Source: Lachnospiraceae bacterium (GTDB lineage: Bacteria > Bacillota > Clostridia > Lachnospirales > Lachnospiraceae). From it: DNA of 64,000 nucleotides. Positions 18,498-27,856 of this stretch are shown here, one piece after another; the first letter of the stretch is position 1, and every line of letters starts with the position of its first letter. The notes under the pieces are model-generated. The model was not told the origin of the DNA and ran no database searches. It saw nothing but the letters and a program-made list of their open reading frames with translations. The DNA is taken from contig JAFRXH010000091.1 in the NCBI GenBank assembly GCA_017437785.1, forward strand, positions 1 to 64,000, read 5' to 3'. Position numbers and translations under genes: made by a program.

Positions 18498-19284
18498 CGT
18501 CCCTCACCTGCCTTTTCTTAACATTCCCCAGCACGGCTATCAACAGCACTATCAGGAAGATAATGGTAGACAGAGCCCACAGCGCTGTCTTGATAGTGGT
18601 CTGCGAACCGCGGGTAGCATTCACCACATAGGTGCTTATCGTGTCAAATGTAGCCGGCTTGGTATAAGTCGCCACGAAATAATCATCCAGCGAAAGCGTT
18701 ATGGCCATTGCAAATCCGGAGATTATCCCCGGCATTATCTGCGGTATGACCACCTTGCGAAGAGCATATGCAGGCGATGCGCCCAGATCCAGCGCCGCCT
18801 CATATATGCTGGGATCCATCTGCGAAAGCTTGGGCAGAACGGACAGATACACAAAAGGCGCACAGAGCGTTACCTGTCCCGCAAGCAGAGGAAAATAAGT
18901 ATCCTTACTGAAGCCAAACACGGCAACCAGCAAAATACATACAGAGAAACCGGTCACCACATCGGCATTTATGACAGGGATCTGATTGACAACACCCACG
19001 ACAGCCTGGGCGCGTTTCTTTGAATAAAAGGCACCTATGGCTCCTATCGTCCCGAGCACCGTGGACAAAACAGCCACCGCAAACGCCAGTATCACGGTCC
19101 CCCATATCATCTGCGAAAGTTCGGGCGTGGTAAAGAGCGTGATATAATTCTGCACGGAAAAGCTGCCGCTGAAACCGATCGAAGTGGCATCCGTAAAGCT
19201 GTATACCGCCAGTATGAGGATGGGCGAATATATCAGAAGCAGGGCAAGTGCGAGTATAAGAAGAAGTATCCCTTTCTTTTTCAT
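18487..19284 (-). CDS. potC: Spermidine/putrescine ABC permease PotC
   Basis: A 265-residue permease with six predicted helices and the EAA loop YEAALDLGASPAYALRKVVIPQIMPGI, which contacts the ATPase. It pairs with PotB to form the polyamine channel. Start at ATG 19282-19284 follows GGAGGAAG. It overlaps potB by four bases and potD by eleven, so the four proteins are translationally linked. Confidence 0.95.
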   Translation of the reverse strand: MKKKGILLLILALALLLIYSPILILAVYSFTDATSIGFSGSFSVQNYITLFTTPELSQMIWGTVILAFAVAVLSTVLGTIGAIGAFYSKKRAQAVVGVVNQIPVINADVVTGFSVCILLVAVFGFSKDTYFPLLAGQVTLCAPFVYLSVLPKLSQMDPSIYEAALDLGASPAYALRKVVIPQIMPGIISGFAMAITLSLDDYFVATYTKPATFDTISTYVVNATRGSQTTIKTALWALSTIIFLIVLLIAVLGNVKKRQVRDGEE

Positions 19285-20072
19285 ATCAGGCTTCCTCCTC
19301 TCATATCGCCGCCGTCTTCATCCTTTGTAAGCAGGGTGAAGATGCATATAAGCGCCAGCAGGATAAGGCTTATCATAGAGCCTCCGTGCCAGTCGTATGC
19401 GGAGAAATAGCTGCCTATCAGACTGCCCATGATATAGGTGCTGTTGTAGAGCATATCAAGCACAACATAATTGGTCATAGCAGGCAGAAATACCATAGCC
19501 ACACCGCTCATAACCCCGGGCATCGACAGCGGCAGCGTGATACGCATAAAGCACCCGGGAGCGTCAGCCCCAAGGTCCGTAGCCGCCTCTATAAGGCTTT
19601 TATCCATACGCTCAAGCTGGTTATAGATAGGCAGTATCATAAACGGAAGGAAATCGTAAGTCATACCTATAACTGAATTAAGGAAAGGATGAAAGGCCAG
19701 ATTGCCTTCGATAAGAGTGAGTATCTCCTTAAGCGCCGTAAGCCTCAATGTAAAATTGATCCACATGGGCATGATAAAGAGCATTAAAAGGACCGACCTT
19801 GACTTAAGGCCGCTGAATGCCAGCGCATAAGCCACAGGATATGCTATTAGAAGGCATACGCAAGTGGTCACAACTGCCAGTATGAAGCTGTAGAGCAGGG
19901 TACCTAAAGTATTGGGATCCGTAAAGAAACGGATGAAATTCTCCGCAGTAGGCCTGCCGTCACTGCCCGTGAACGCATAATAGACTATCACCACCAGCGG
20001 CAGTACCACAAATACCAGTAAAAACAGGGCATAAGGAATGGCCAGCTGTTTTCTGCTGAAACGATACTTCAA
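19281..20072 (-). CDS. potB: Spermidine/putrescine ABC permease PotB
   Basis: A 263-residue permease, six helices, with the EAA loop IEAATDLGADAPGCFMRITLPLSMPGV. The N-terminal YALFLLVFVVLPLVVIVYYAF is typical of PotB. It sits 13 bp after potA and overlaps potC by four bases. Length is near normal; the C-terminus is slightly extended with a charged TKDEDGGDMRGG tail. Confidence 0.95.
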   Translation of the reverse strand: MKYRFSRKQLAIPYALFLLVFVVLPLVVIVYYAFTGSDGRPTAENFIRFFTDPNTLGTLLYSFILAVVTTCVCLLIAYPVAYALAFSGLKSRSVLLMLFIMPMWINFTLRLTALKEILTLIEGNLAFHPFLNSVIGMTYDFLPFMILPIYNQLERMDKSLIEAATDLGADAPGCFMRITLPLSMPGVMSGVAMVFLPAMTNYVVLDMLYNSTYIMGSLIGSYFSAYDWHGGSMISLILLALICIFTLLTKDEDGGDMRGGSLI

Positions 20073-20085
20073 GACCTTTCCCTCC

Positions 20086-21519
20086 CTATTTTTTCAGAGC
20101 AAAGCTCATCTTATCCACAGGCAATATGAGCCCCACCTGGTCTCCCATATTCCACAGATATTCATCATCCACTATCAGATCGTGGCCGTGGGCAGTACGT
20201 ATAACGTAGCAGTAATGGTCACCCTTGTAGATCAGATTGATGATATGGCCGTGAGTAAGTCCTGCTTCCACATCATCGCTCATCTCTATATCACCGGGCT
20301 GTATGGAAACGTTGATCTTTATCTTATCCGTATCGATAGGCGCTCCTGCAGAATCCTTTAATACACCGTCGGACATACTGCTGCCCGGGATGACTTTTGT
20401 CAGGTCGCAGTCGATCTCTTTTCCGTTGTAATCCAGCTTGTAATCGCTCGTCACGCTGGCTTCAAAGCGGGTTATATGATCCTCCGCTATCATTATGTGT
20501 ATACCGTCGGGATCGAGGCTCATTCCCACCTTATCTCCGACATTCTGTGCCTTGGTGGATACTATGACCATCTCGTACTTGCCGCTCTCAACGGTTATCT
20601 CATAGTGCATGCCCTTAAAGGTAACAGCGGTCACCGTACCGCTTACAACCCCCTCACCCGGAGCGCTCAGTATAACGTCCTCGGGACGTACCACCACATC
20701 CACAAGCGTACCTTCATCCACATCATCTACACAGTCAAATTCTCCTCCGCAGAAACGTACCTTGAGCCTGCCTGTCATGATGCCCTTAAAGATATTGCTC
20801 TCCCCGATGAAATCTGCTACAAATGCATTCTTCGGCTCATTATAGATATCTTCGGGAGTGCCTATCTGCTGGATACTGCCGCGGTTCATAACCACGATCT
20901 TATCCGACATGGTAAGGGCTTCCTCCTGATCGTGTGTTACATAGATGAATGTAATGCCCAGCTGCTGGTGCATGGCCTTAAGCTCTATCTGCATCTCCTT
21001 GCGCATCTTAAGATCAAGCGCCCCCAAAGGCTCGTCAAGAAGCAGTATCTCCGGCTCATTGACCAGTGCCCTTGCGATAGCGATACGCTGCTGCTGCCCG
21101 CCCGATAAGGTGGACACACTGCGCTCCTCAAAGCCCTCCAGATCCACAAGATCCAGAACATGCTTCACCTTCTTTATCACCTCTTCCCTGGGCAGCTTCT
21201 TAAGCTTAAGCCCGAAGGCGATATTCTCAAATATGTTCATATGGGGAAAAAGGGCATAACGCTGGAAAACGGTATTGATAGGCCGTTTATTGGGCGGAAG
21301 GACAGTGATATCCTTTCCGTTTAAAAGTATCTCACCCTCCGTAGGCGTGTCAAAACCCGCTATCATACGAAGGGTGGTCGTTTTACCGCAGCCGGAGGGG
21401 CCTAAAAATGTAACAAATTCCCCCCGGCCTACGCTCAGATTAAAGTCTTTTACTGCAATAGAGCCGTCATCATCAAAACGTCTGGTGATGTTCTTAAGCT
21501 CTATTATGTTTCCCGACAT
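20086..21519 (-). CDS. potA: Spermidine/putrescine ABC ATPase PotA, extended C-terminus
   Basis: A 477-residue ATPase; most PotA proteins have about 350-380. Residues 1-235 are the nucleotide-binding domain with Walker A GPSGCGKTT, Q-loop VFQRYALFPHM, signature LSGGQQQR and Walker B ILLLDEPLGALD. A first TOBE domain follows (VVRPEDVILSAPGEG). About 110 further residues (from ASVTSDYKLDYNGKE on) contain a second TOBE-like segment, including INVSIQPGDIEMSDD and GHIINLIYKGDHYCYVIRTA. The extra domain may sense substrate or regulate ATPase activity. The ATG shares one base with the stop of the preceding gene. Confidence 0.93.
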   Translation of the reverse strand: MSGNIIELKNITRRFDDDGSIAVKDFNLSVGRGEFVTFLGPSGCGKTTTLRMIAGFDTPTEGEILLNGKDITVLPPNKRPINTVFQRYALFPHMNIFENIAFGLKLKKLPREEVIKKVKHVLDLVDLEGFEERSVSTLSGGQQQRIAIARALVNEPEILLLDEPLGALDLKMRKEMQIELKAMHQQLGITFIYVTHDQEEALTMSDKIVVMNRGSIQQIGTPEDIYNEPKNAFVADFIGESNIFKGIMTGRLKVRFCGGEFDCVDDVDEGTLVDVVVRPEDVILSAPGEGVVSGTVTAVTFKGMHYEITVESGKYEMVIVSTKAQNVGDKVGMSLDPDGIHIMIAEDHITRFEASVTSDYKLDYNGKEIDCDLTKVIPGSSMSDGVLKDSAGAPIDTDKIKINVSIQPGDIEMSDDVEAGLTHGHIINLIYKGDHYCYVIRTAHGHDLIVDDEYLWNMGDQVGLILPVDKMSFALKK

Positions 21520-22004
21520 CAGAACAGATCCTTTGTCAGGCGGGTTGTTTTGGTATTGAAACGGTTGTAGATGAACTCAACCGTCATCTCCGCCTTGGTA
21601 ACACGTGAAACTCTTATATCCATCGTTCCCTCTTCCTGCTCTTTCTTTCTTACGCCGGTAGGAACCACTCTGATGATGGGATGGGTCTTTCCTTCCTCAG
21701 GGGGCTCGATAGTATAGGTGTAGTGCTTCTCATCTTCCTTGGTCTTGGTCTTGTTATTGATAACATAATGCTGGGCTTCTCCGCTGGGTGTAAATACCCA
21801 GTGCTCAGTCTTATCCTCGCCTACTTCCTTGGTCTGGTGCCAGTCACCCGAAATGTTATCCATATTGATATCGCGCGCGATAACAAGCATATCCGCAACA
21901 TAATAGATCACAGCTGCGAGCATCAGGAAAAACAAGATACCTATGATGATACCTGCCACATCCCTCTTTTCTGTTTTCTTCTGCTTGACCTTAACTGTTT
22001 TCAT
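21519..22004 (-). CDS. Single-pass membrane protein of unknown function
   Basis: A 161-residue protein with a basic N-terminus (KVKQKKTEKR), one membrane helix (GIIIGILFFLMLAAVIYYVA) and an extracytoplasmic beta-rich domain containing SGDWHQTKEV and EHWVFTPSGEAQHYVI, which resembles lipocalin-like ligand pockets only loosely. I do not recognise a named family. It lies between the TPR gene and potA and overlaps potA by one base, so it is probably part of the polyamine operon. Confidence 0.8.
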   Translation of the reverse strand: MKTVKVKQKKTEKRDVAGIIIGILFFLMLAAVIYYVADMLVIARDINMDNISGDWHQTKEVGEDKTEHWVFTPSGEAQHYVINNKTKTKEDEKHYTYTIEPPEEGKTHPIIRVVPTGVRKKEQEEGTMDIRVSRVTKAEMTVEFIYNRFNTKTTRLTKDLF

Positions 22005-22028
22005 AGTACCCTCCCTGTGGTTATTTTT

Positions 22029-23438
22029 CTATTCCCCTATCTCCTCAAGGCGCTGTCTGGTCTTGTCAGCCAGTGCGCTCTCCGGGAACTCGTGAAGCAG
22101 CTGATGGAATGTATCGGAAGCTCTGTTCACATCCCCGCTGTCCAAAAGCGCCACGCCCAGATAATACAGGGCTTCGGCATTTGTCTTATCATACCGGAAG
22201 GCCTTTTCCAGATCAGCTATCGCTACAGCATAGTCCTGCTGCCGGTATGCCTCCAGTCCTGATTCATAATATGTACCCGCTACTGTCGTTCCTATCGCTC
22301 CCTGGAGGAAGTGATACAGATCCAGGTACTCCTGTGAAGCATTGCTCTCAACATAATCCCCGGGGATGAGTGAGAGATACTGCTCGACATTCATATCGTC
22401 CTGGCTTTCATCCATATATGCCAGCGCAGCCGCTAACAGATTATCATTTGCACTTAATATACCGTTTGCGCCGTTATATGCTTCAAGCTGACCTGTCTTG
22501 TCGTTAAGATTATTCTCCAGCTCTTTGATCCTTGCATTAAGATCGTTTATCTCGCTGTTCTTGGAATCTATCTCCTCGCCATATGCGATCAGCTTATCAT
22601 TCTCTTCATTACGTACCTTTGCTTCCCTTGCCGGCATAAGCAGGAAATACGTTGCAAAGATACCTATAAGTATGCCAAGACCTATCTGTAAAAATACATG
22701 TATACCCAGCGGCTCCTTTGAAGTCACCGGCTGGATGACCACTTCGTTTCCGCTCCAGGAATAGGTGGCCGCGGGTTCTTCCTTTTTCTTCCTGCGTTTG
22801 CCGCTCTGGGCTTCCTCGCCGCCCCGCAGCTGCTCATCACATTCCTTAAGATAACGCAGGGCGTCCACATCACCCACGTCTATGCGGCGGCAGCGTTCCA
22901 GCTCTTTTTTAGCCTTATCCCACTCTGCCGTCTGCATATACAAAAGCGCCAGCAGCCTGTGTGCCTTAACAAACTTGGGGTTAAGGCTTAAGACCTTCTT
23001 TAACTGTATCACCGCCAGATCCGTGCTGTCCTGATGACACTGGTCCAGCGCCGAATTAAACTTCTTTAATGTTGTATTGATCGTTTCTAATCGGCCCTTG
23101 TCCGACTGGATCATGTTGATGTACTCTTCGGCCACATTTTTTTCGGCACGTATGTTCTTGCTGATGACCCACTCCGCAAAAGCGGCCACCGCTTCACCTG
23201 TCTCATAATAGATGAGACCTAAAAGATTTCGTGCATCAACATGGTTCTTATTGCATTTTAAGCAGTCACGCAGAGCCCTGACCGCTCCCGACAGATCACG
23301 CACCCCGGCGCGGTCAAGCCCTTCATTATATAGTTTGTTCGCGGTGTACATGATCTTTTTATACTTCTTAACATCAGCACCGCAATTAGTACAATAATCC
23401 AGCTCGGATAAGGGGCACCCGCAGTTATAACACTCCAC
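22029..23438 (-). CDS. Zinc-ribbon TPR membrane protein
   Basis: A 469-residue protein. Residues 1-25 are a zinc ribbon (CYNCGCPLSELDYCTNCG). TPR-type helical repeats follow (AVRALRDCLKCNKNHVDARN, LSLNPKFVKAHRLLALLYMQ), then a basic linker, one membrane helix (VFLQIGLGILIGIFATYFLL), a coiled coil (KNSEINDLNARIKELENNL) and C-terminal TPRs (AIADLEKAFRYDKTNAEALY). The zinc ribbon and first TPRs face the cytosol and the last TPRs face outside, if the single helix is correct. The role is probably scaffolding. It begins 15 bp after the 56-residue gene. Confidence 0.87.
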   Translation of the reverse strand: MECYNCGCPLSELDYCTNCGADVKKYKKIMYTANKLYNEGLDRAGVRDLSGAVRALRDCLKCNKNHVDARNLLGLIYYETGEAVAAFAEWVISKNIRAEKNVAEEYINMIQSDKGRLETINTTLKKFNSALDQCHQDSTDLAVIQLKKVLSLNPKFVKAHRLLALLYMQTAEWDKAKKELERCRRIDVGDVDALRYLKECDEQLRGGEEAQSGKRRKKKEEPAATYSWSGNEVVIQPVTSKEPLGIHVFLQIGLGILIGIFATYFLLMPAREAKVRNEENDKLIAYGEEIDSKNSEINDLNARIKELENNLNDKTGQLEAYNGANGILSANDNLLAAALAYMDESQDDMNVEQYLSLIPGDYVESNASQEYLDLYHFLQGAIGTTVAGTYYESGLEAYRQQDYAVAIADLEKAFRYDKTNAEALYYLGVALLDSGDVNRASDTFHQLLHEFPESALADKTRQRLEEIGE

Positions 23439-23453
23439 GGCCCACGTCCCCTG

Positions 23454-23624
23454 TCATTGATTACTATTATCGACTACCATCATCTGATCTGCATCAAAAT
23501 TGTTTGCCACACCTAAAACGATATCCAGTACATCGGTCAGGTTTTCCTTGAATATGGCATCTTCCGTATCCTCAAGCTCCGGACTCCTGTGAAATTTCTT
23601 TAATTCTTCCTCGAAACTGATCAC
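23454..23624 (-). CDS. 56-residue acidic protein, GTG start
   Basis: A short gene starting at GTG 23622-23624 with GAGGTG nine bases before it. The product begins VISFEEELKKFHRSPELEDT (initiator read as Met) and ends NSNQ; it is acidic and probably helical, with a hydrophobic stretch DVLDIVLGVANNF. A good promoter lies just upstream and the TPR gene starts 15 bp on, so it heads the TPR-pot transcript. I recognise no family. Confidence 0.65.
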   Translation of the reverse strand: MISFEEELKKFHRSPELEDTEDAIFKENLTDVLDIVLGVANNFDADQMMVVDNSNQ

Positions 23625-23654
23625 GCTTTCTTCACCTCTTATCTACCACATTAC

Positions 23655-23683
23655 ATCATACAAAAAGCTAAAGGAAAAATCAA
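23655..23683 (-). promoter_or_regulatory. Promoter of the small gene-TPR-pot operon
   Basis: TTGATT (23678-23683), 17-bp spacer, TATGAT (23655-23660) on the minus strand, directly after valS. The transcript would cover the 56-residue gene through potD. Confidence 0.6.
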
Positions 23684-23692
23684 CAAACTTTT

Positions 23693-26347
23693 TCACTTTG
23701 ACAGATTTTGTATCTGCTCCTTCACCTGCTCCATCATCCTGCTGTATTTCTCAAGTTTTGCCTTTTCCTCGGCTATCTTGCTCTCGGGAGCCTTGGATAC
23801 AAACTTCTCGTTTGAGAGCATTCCGTTAACACGCTTAAGCTCTCCCTCAAGACGTTCCTCTTCTTTCTTAAGACGCTCAAGCTCCTTCTCGATATCGACC
23901 AGCTCGCCCAGAGGCATGTAGATATTTACATGGGCGATCACTACGGATACCGCATCGTCTGCCACGCCGCTCTTGTCGGACTGTACATGTACATCGGATG
24001 CATAAGCCAGCGTCTTAAAGAAGTCGATATTGTTATTGAAGATATCCCGCTTCTCGGCCATATCGCTCACAACAAATACCTGCGCCTTCTTTGACGGAGG
24101 TACGTTCATGCCGGTACGCGCGTTTCTTATACCGCGGATAGCTTCCTTTATGGTCTCGATAGCTGTCTCCTCTGCAGGGAAGCTGCGCTTTTCATCATAT
24201 ACCGGCCAGGAGCTGATCATAATGGATTCTTCCTCGTCCTGAAGGTTGCAGAATATCTCTTCCGTAACGAAAGGCATATAAGGATGAAGCAGCTTGAGTG
24301 CATCGATGAGCACCGTCTTCAATGTATAAAGCGCCGCATTCTTATCCCTGTCATCATCCTTCTGATACAGCCTGGGTTTTACCATCTCTATATACCAGTC
24401 GCAGAACTCATCCCAGATGAAGTCATATACCTTCTGAACCGCAACGCCCAGCTCATACTTCTCCATGTTATCGGTAACATCCTTTATAAGGCTGTTGACT
24501 TTGGATGTGATCCACTTATCAGCAGGCTTAAGATCCGCATCATCGGGTTTAACCGGCGCTTTTTCCATGTTCATCATGATAAAGCGTGATGCGTTCCAGA
24601 TCTTGTTTGCAAAGTTTCTGTTTGCTTCTACCTTTTCATAATAGAAACGCATATCGTTTCCGGGCGCGTTTCCGGTTACAAGCGTAAGTCTCAGCGCATC
24701 CGCGCCGTACTGTGCGATGATCTCCAGGGGATCGATACCGTTGCCCAGGGATTTGCTCATCTTCCTGCCCTGCGCATCACGTACCAGGCCGTGGAAGAGC
24801 ACGGTCTTAAAAGGTCTCTCTCCCATCTGCTCATATCCGGAGAATATCATCCTGATAACCCAGAAGAAGATGATATCATAGCCTGTTACCAGCACGTCGG
24901 TAGGATAGAAGTATTTAAGCTCCGGTGTCTGCTCAGGCCATCCCAGAGTCGAGAACGGCCAGAGTGCCGATGAAAACCAGGTATCAAGTGTATCGGGATC
25001 CTGGGTCAGATGCTCGCATCCGCACTTGGGACACTTTTCGGGAGCGCTCTTTGCCACAACAGTCTCACCGCACTTATCGCAATAATAAGCCGGTATGCGG
25101 TGTCCCCACCATAACTGACGTGAGATACACCAGTCACGGATATTGTCGGTCCAGTTAAAATATGTCTTCTGAAGGCTTTCGGGTACAAGGCGGATATCCC
25201 CTTCACGTACAGCCTTCTGCGCAGGCTTGATGAGCTCATCCATCTTAACGAACCACTGTGCCTTTACAAGCGGCTCTACCGTAGTCCCGCAGCGGTCATG
25301 TGTTCCTACATTATGAACATGATCCTCGATCTTCACCAAAAGGCCCATTTCTTCGAGTTCCTTAACGATGACCTTTCTGGCTTCATAACGGTCCATGCCT
25401 TCATACTTGCCGCCGTTGGCATTTATGGTGGCATTATCGTTCATTATATTGATGATGGGCAGATCGTGGCGCTTTCCGACTTCAAAGTCGTTAGGGTCAT
25501 GTCCCGGGGTGATCTTTACAACACCGGTACCAAACTCCCGGTCAACATATTCATCTGCCACAACAGGGATCTTCCTGTTCATAAGAGGCAGCATCAGATT
25601 CTTGCCGATAAGGTGCTTGTAGCGCTCATCATCCGGATGTACTGCCACAGCGGTATCACCAAGCATGGTCTCCGGACGTGTGGTAGCAAATATCAGATAC
25701 TCACCGCTCTCCGTACCGTCGTCATTTAAGATCGGGTATTTGATATGCCAGAAATGACCGGCCTGCTCTTCATACTCAACCTCCGCATCCGATATGGACG
25801 TATTGCAGACAGGGCACCAGTTTATGATGCGCGATCCTTTATAGATGTATCCTTTTTCGTGCATCTTAACAAAGACTTCGTTGACTGCCCTGTTGCAGCC
25901 TTCGTCCATGGTGAAACGCTCACGGTCCCAGTCGCAGGAAGAACCCATCTTCTTAAGCTGGGATACGATACGTCCGCCGTATTCTTTTCTCCAGGCCCAT
26001 GCACGCTCCAGGAAGCCTTCGCGTCCGAGGTCTTCCTTTCTGATACCTTCTTCTTTAAGCTTCTCGATTATCTTAACTTCCGTAGCTATGGAAGCATGAT
26101 CCGTACCGGGCTGCCAGAGGGCATTGTATCCCTGCATGCGCTTAAAACGGATAAGTATATCCTGAAGGGTATTATCCAGTGCATGTCCCATATGGAGCTG
26201 CCCCGTGATGTTCGGGGGCGGGATCACTATGGTAAAAGGCTTTTTGCTCTCATCAACCTCGGCATGGAAATATTTCTTATCCAGCCATTTCTGATACAGT
26301 CTGTCTTCTATGCCGCTGGGGTCATAGGTCTTTGCTAATTCTTTCAT
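23693..26347 (-). CDS. valS: Valine-tRNA ligase
   Basis: An 884-residue class I aminoacyl-tRNA synthetase of normal length that charges tRNA-Val. The HIGH motif is [16 protein letters not shown] near residue 50 and KMSKS is in [14 protein letters not shown]. The editing domain includes [15 protein letters not shown]. Two zinc-type Cys sites are seen ([25 protein letters not shown] with KCPKCGCEH). The C-terminal coiled-coil arm ([20 protein letters not shown]) is present. Only 94 bp separate it from the GH13 gene and no T-box is visible, so regulation is not evident. SD: AAGGAG. Confidence 0.98.
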   Translation of the reverse strand: MKELAKTYDPSGIEDRLYQKWLDKKYFHAEVDESKKPFTIVIPPPNITGQLHMGHALDNTLQDILIRFKRMQGYNALWQPGTDHASIATEVKIIEKLKEEGIRKEDLGREGFLERAWAWRKEYGGRIVSQLKKMGSSCDWDRERFTMDEGCNRAVNEVFVKMHEKGYIYKGSRIINWCPVCNTSISDAEVEYEEQAGHFWHIKYPILNDDGTESGEYLIFATTRPETMLGDTAVAVHPDDERYKHLIGKNLMLPLMNRKIPVVADEYVDREFGTGVVKITPGHDPNDFEVGKRHDLPIINIMNDNATINANGGKYEGMDRYEARKVIVKELEEMGLLVKIEDHVHNVGTHDRCGTTVEPLVKAQWFVKMDELIKPAQKAVREGDIRLVPESLQKTYFNWTDNIRDWCISRQLWWGHRIPAYYCDKCGETVVAKSAPEKCPKCGCEHLTQDPDTLDTWFSSALWPFSTLGWPEQTPELKYFYPTDVLVTGYDIIFFWVIRMIFSGYEQMGERPFKTVLFHGLVRDAQGRKMSKSLGNGIDPLEIIAQYGADALRLTLVTGNAPGNDMRFYYEKVEANRNFANKIWNASRFIMMNMEKAPVKPDDADLKPADKWITSKVNSLIKDVTDNMEKYELGVAVQKVYDFIWDEFCDWYIEMVKPRLYQKDDDRDKNAALYTLKTVLIDALKLLHPYMPFVTEEIFCNLQDEEESIMISSWPVYDEKRSFPAEETAIETIKEAIRGIRNARTGMNVPPSKKAQVFVVSDMAEKRDIFNNNIDFFKTLAYASDVHVQSDKSGVADDAVSVVIAHVNIYMPLGELVDIEKELERLKKEEERLEGELKRVNGMLSNEKFVSKAPESKIAEEKAKLEKYSRMMEQVKEQIQNLSK

Positions 26348-26441
26348 CTGTTTATCTCCTTAAAAATCACATAAGACCCGCTGCACCGCTTACGATGGAT
26401 CTCACCGCCGGTATCCGGGATCATCTTTTCGTTATTAAAAT

Positions 26442-27755
26442 CTATCTTTCCATCAGCCAGAACGCCGCACTGTAGGGAGGCAGCTCGGAGCCCCCGCCGA
26501 AATCGTGCATATTGCCGCTTATCAGGTCCTTTGCCTGTCCGCAGCCTGCGTCAAAATGTGCGGTATACGGATTGCTGTCCATATTGATGGCTACCAGCAC
26601 ACGTTCATCATCACATTTACGCTCATAAATGCACTGTTTATTCTGAAGCAGTACGCTTCTGAATCCGCCGTAATTAAGCGCCTTGCTGTTTTTCTTGGCC
26701 AAAGCGAGTCTGGAGATGAATTCCGTAAGATCGTTCCACTCCGGAGCCTCAAAGCAGGGGCGGAGTGCCGGATCGCCCTGGGACTTATCTGCCTTCACTC
26801 CCCATTCACTGCCGTAATATACGCAGGGGATACCCGGCATGCCGAAAACCATCGCGTAAACGAGCGGCAGGCAGTTCGGATCCTGTATTATCGATGCTAT
26901 ACGGCTCACATCATGATTATCTGCAAAAGATAAGAGATGTGCGCCGCGGCAGACAGCCCACGGCTGATCCTCAAACTGCCTGAGCAGAGAGTGGACTATC
27001 TCAAACATATTTGCCGAATTAAAACCGGAATGAAGCCCCTTATAACACTGATAATTGGTCAGTGAATGAATGTTCATATCATTTAACATCCTGCCGTATT
27101 CGCCGTGGAGCACCTCCCCAAGAAGGAAGAAATCGGCTTTTTTACTGTCCGTAAACTCCCTTAAGCGTCTTAAAAAGCCATGGTCCAGACAATACGCCAC
27201 ATCCAGACGGATACCGTCTATATCGAATTCGTTTATCCAGCCCTCTACCGCATGGAATATATGCTGTATAACATCTTCATTATGAAGATTGAGTTTGACC
27301 AGATCATAATTGCCTTCCCAGCCTTCGTACCACAGCCCGTCATTATAATTGGAGTTACCGCCGAAATCTATACGGTTGAACCAGCTGACGTACGGAGACG
27401 ACTCACGGTTCTTAAGCACATCCTGAAATGCCCAGAAACCGCGCCCCACATGATTGAACACGCCGTCGAGCACTACCTTTATGCCCTCTTTGTGCAGTGC
27501 ATCACACACCTCCTTAAAGTCGGCGTTGCTGCCCAGACGGGTATCTATCTTAGTATAATCCCTTGTATTGTACCCATGGGTATCCGATTCAAAAACAGGC
27601 GAAAAATAGATGGCATTGCATCCCAGCTTCTTGATATGAGGGATCCAGTCCTTTACCTTGAGTATCCTCGAGACGGCTACGCCGTCGTTCTCAAAGGGTG
27701 CCCCGCAAAATCCCAGGGGGTAGATCTGATAAAACACACTTTCATACGCCCACAT
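26442..27755 (-). CDS. GH13 alpha-amylase family enzyme, intracellular
   Basis: A 437-residue glycoside hydrolase family 13 protein with a TIM barrel and no signal peptide. The four conserved regions are present: DGVFNHVG, GIRLDVA (Asp nucleophile), LLGEVLHG (Glu acid/base) and FADNHDVSR (Asp). No N-terminal starch-binding domain is seen. It probably cleaves imported maltodextrins or cyclodextrins; the exact specificity is uncertain. ATG 27753-27755 is chosen because GGAGAGG precedes it and the family sequence begins at MWAYESVFYQIYPLGF; a longer frame starts at 27830. Confidence 0.9.
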   Translation of the reverse strand: MWAYESVFYQIYPLGFCGAPFENDGVAVSRILKVKDWIPHIKKLGCNAIYFSPVFESDTHGYNTRDYTKIDTRLGSNADFKEVCDALHKEGIKVVLDGVFNHVGRGFWAFQDVLKNRESSPYVSWFNRIDFGGNSNYNDGLWYEGWEGNYDLVKLNLHNEDVIQHIFHAVEGWINEFDIDGIRLDVAYCLDHGFLRRLREFTDSKKADFFLLGEVLHGEYGRMLNDMNIHSLTNYQCYKGLHSGFNSANMFEIVHSLLRQFEDQPWAVCRGAHLLSFADNHDVSRIASIIQDPNCLPLVYAMVFGMPGIPCVYYGSEWGVKADKSQGDPALRPCFEAPEWNDLTEFISRLALAKKNSKALNYGGFRSVLLQNKQCIYERKCDDERVLVAINMDSNPYTAHFDAGCGQAKDLISGNMHDFGGGSELPPYSAAFWLMER

Positions 27756-27856
27756 CGCAGTATCCTCTCCGGAAGGCCGTTCCCTTCCTGATGTATTGGT
27801 TCCGTTAAAACGTAAGGGATATTTTATCACAAAACCCGGGAGATTTCCACAACTAT

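Noticed and set aside
26348..26441. T-box riboswitch before valS
   Set aside because: The gap is only 94 bp and lacks the AGGGTGGNACCGCG core and the specifier loop. A GGTGCAGCGGGTC stretch is only a faint resemblance.
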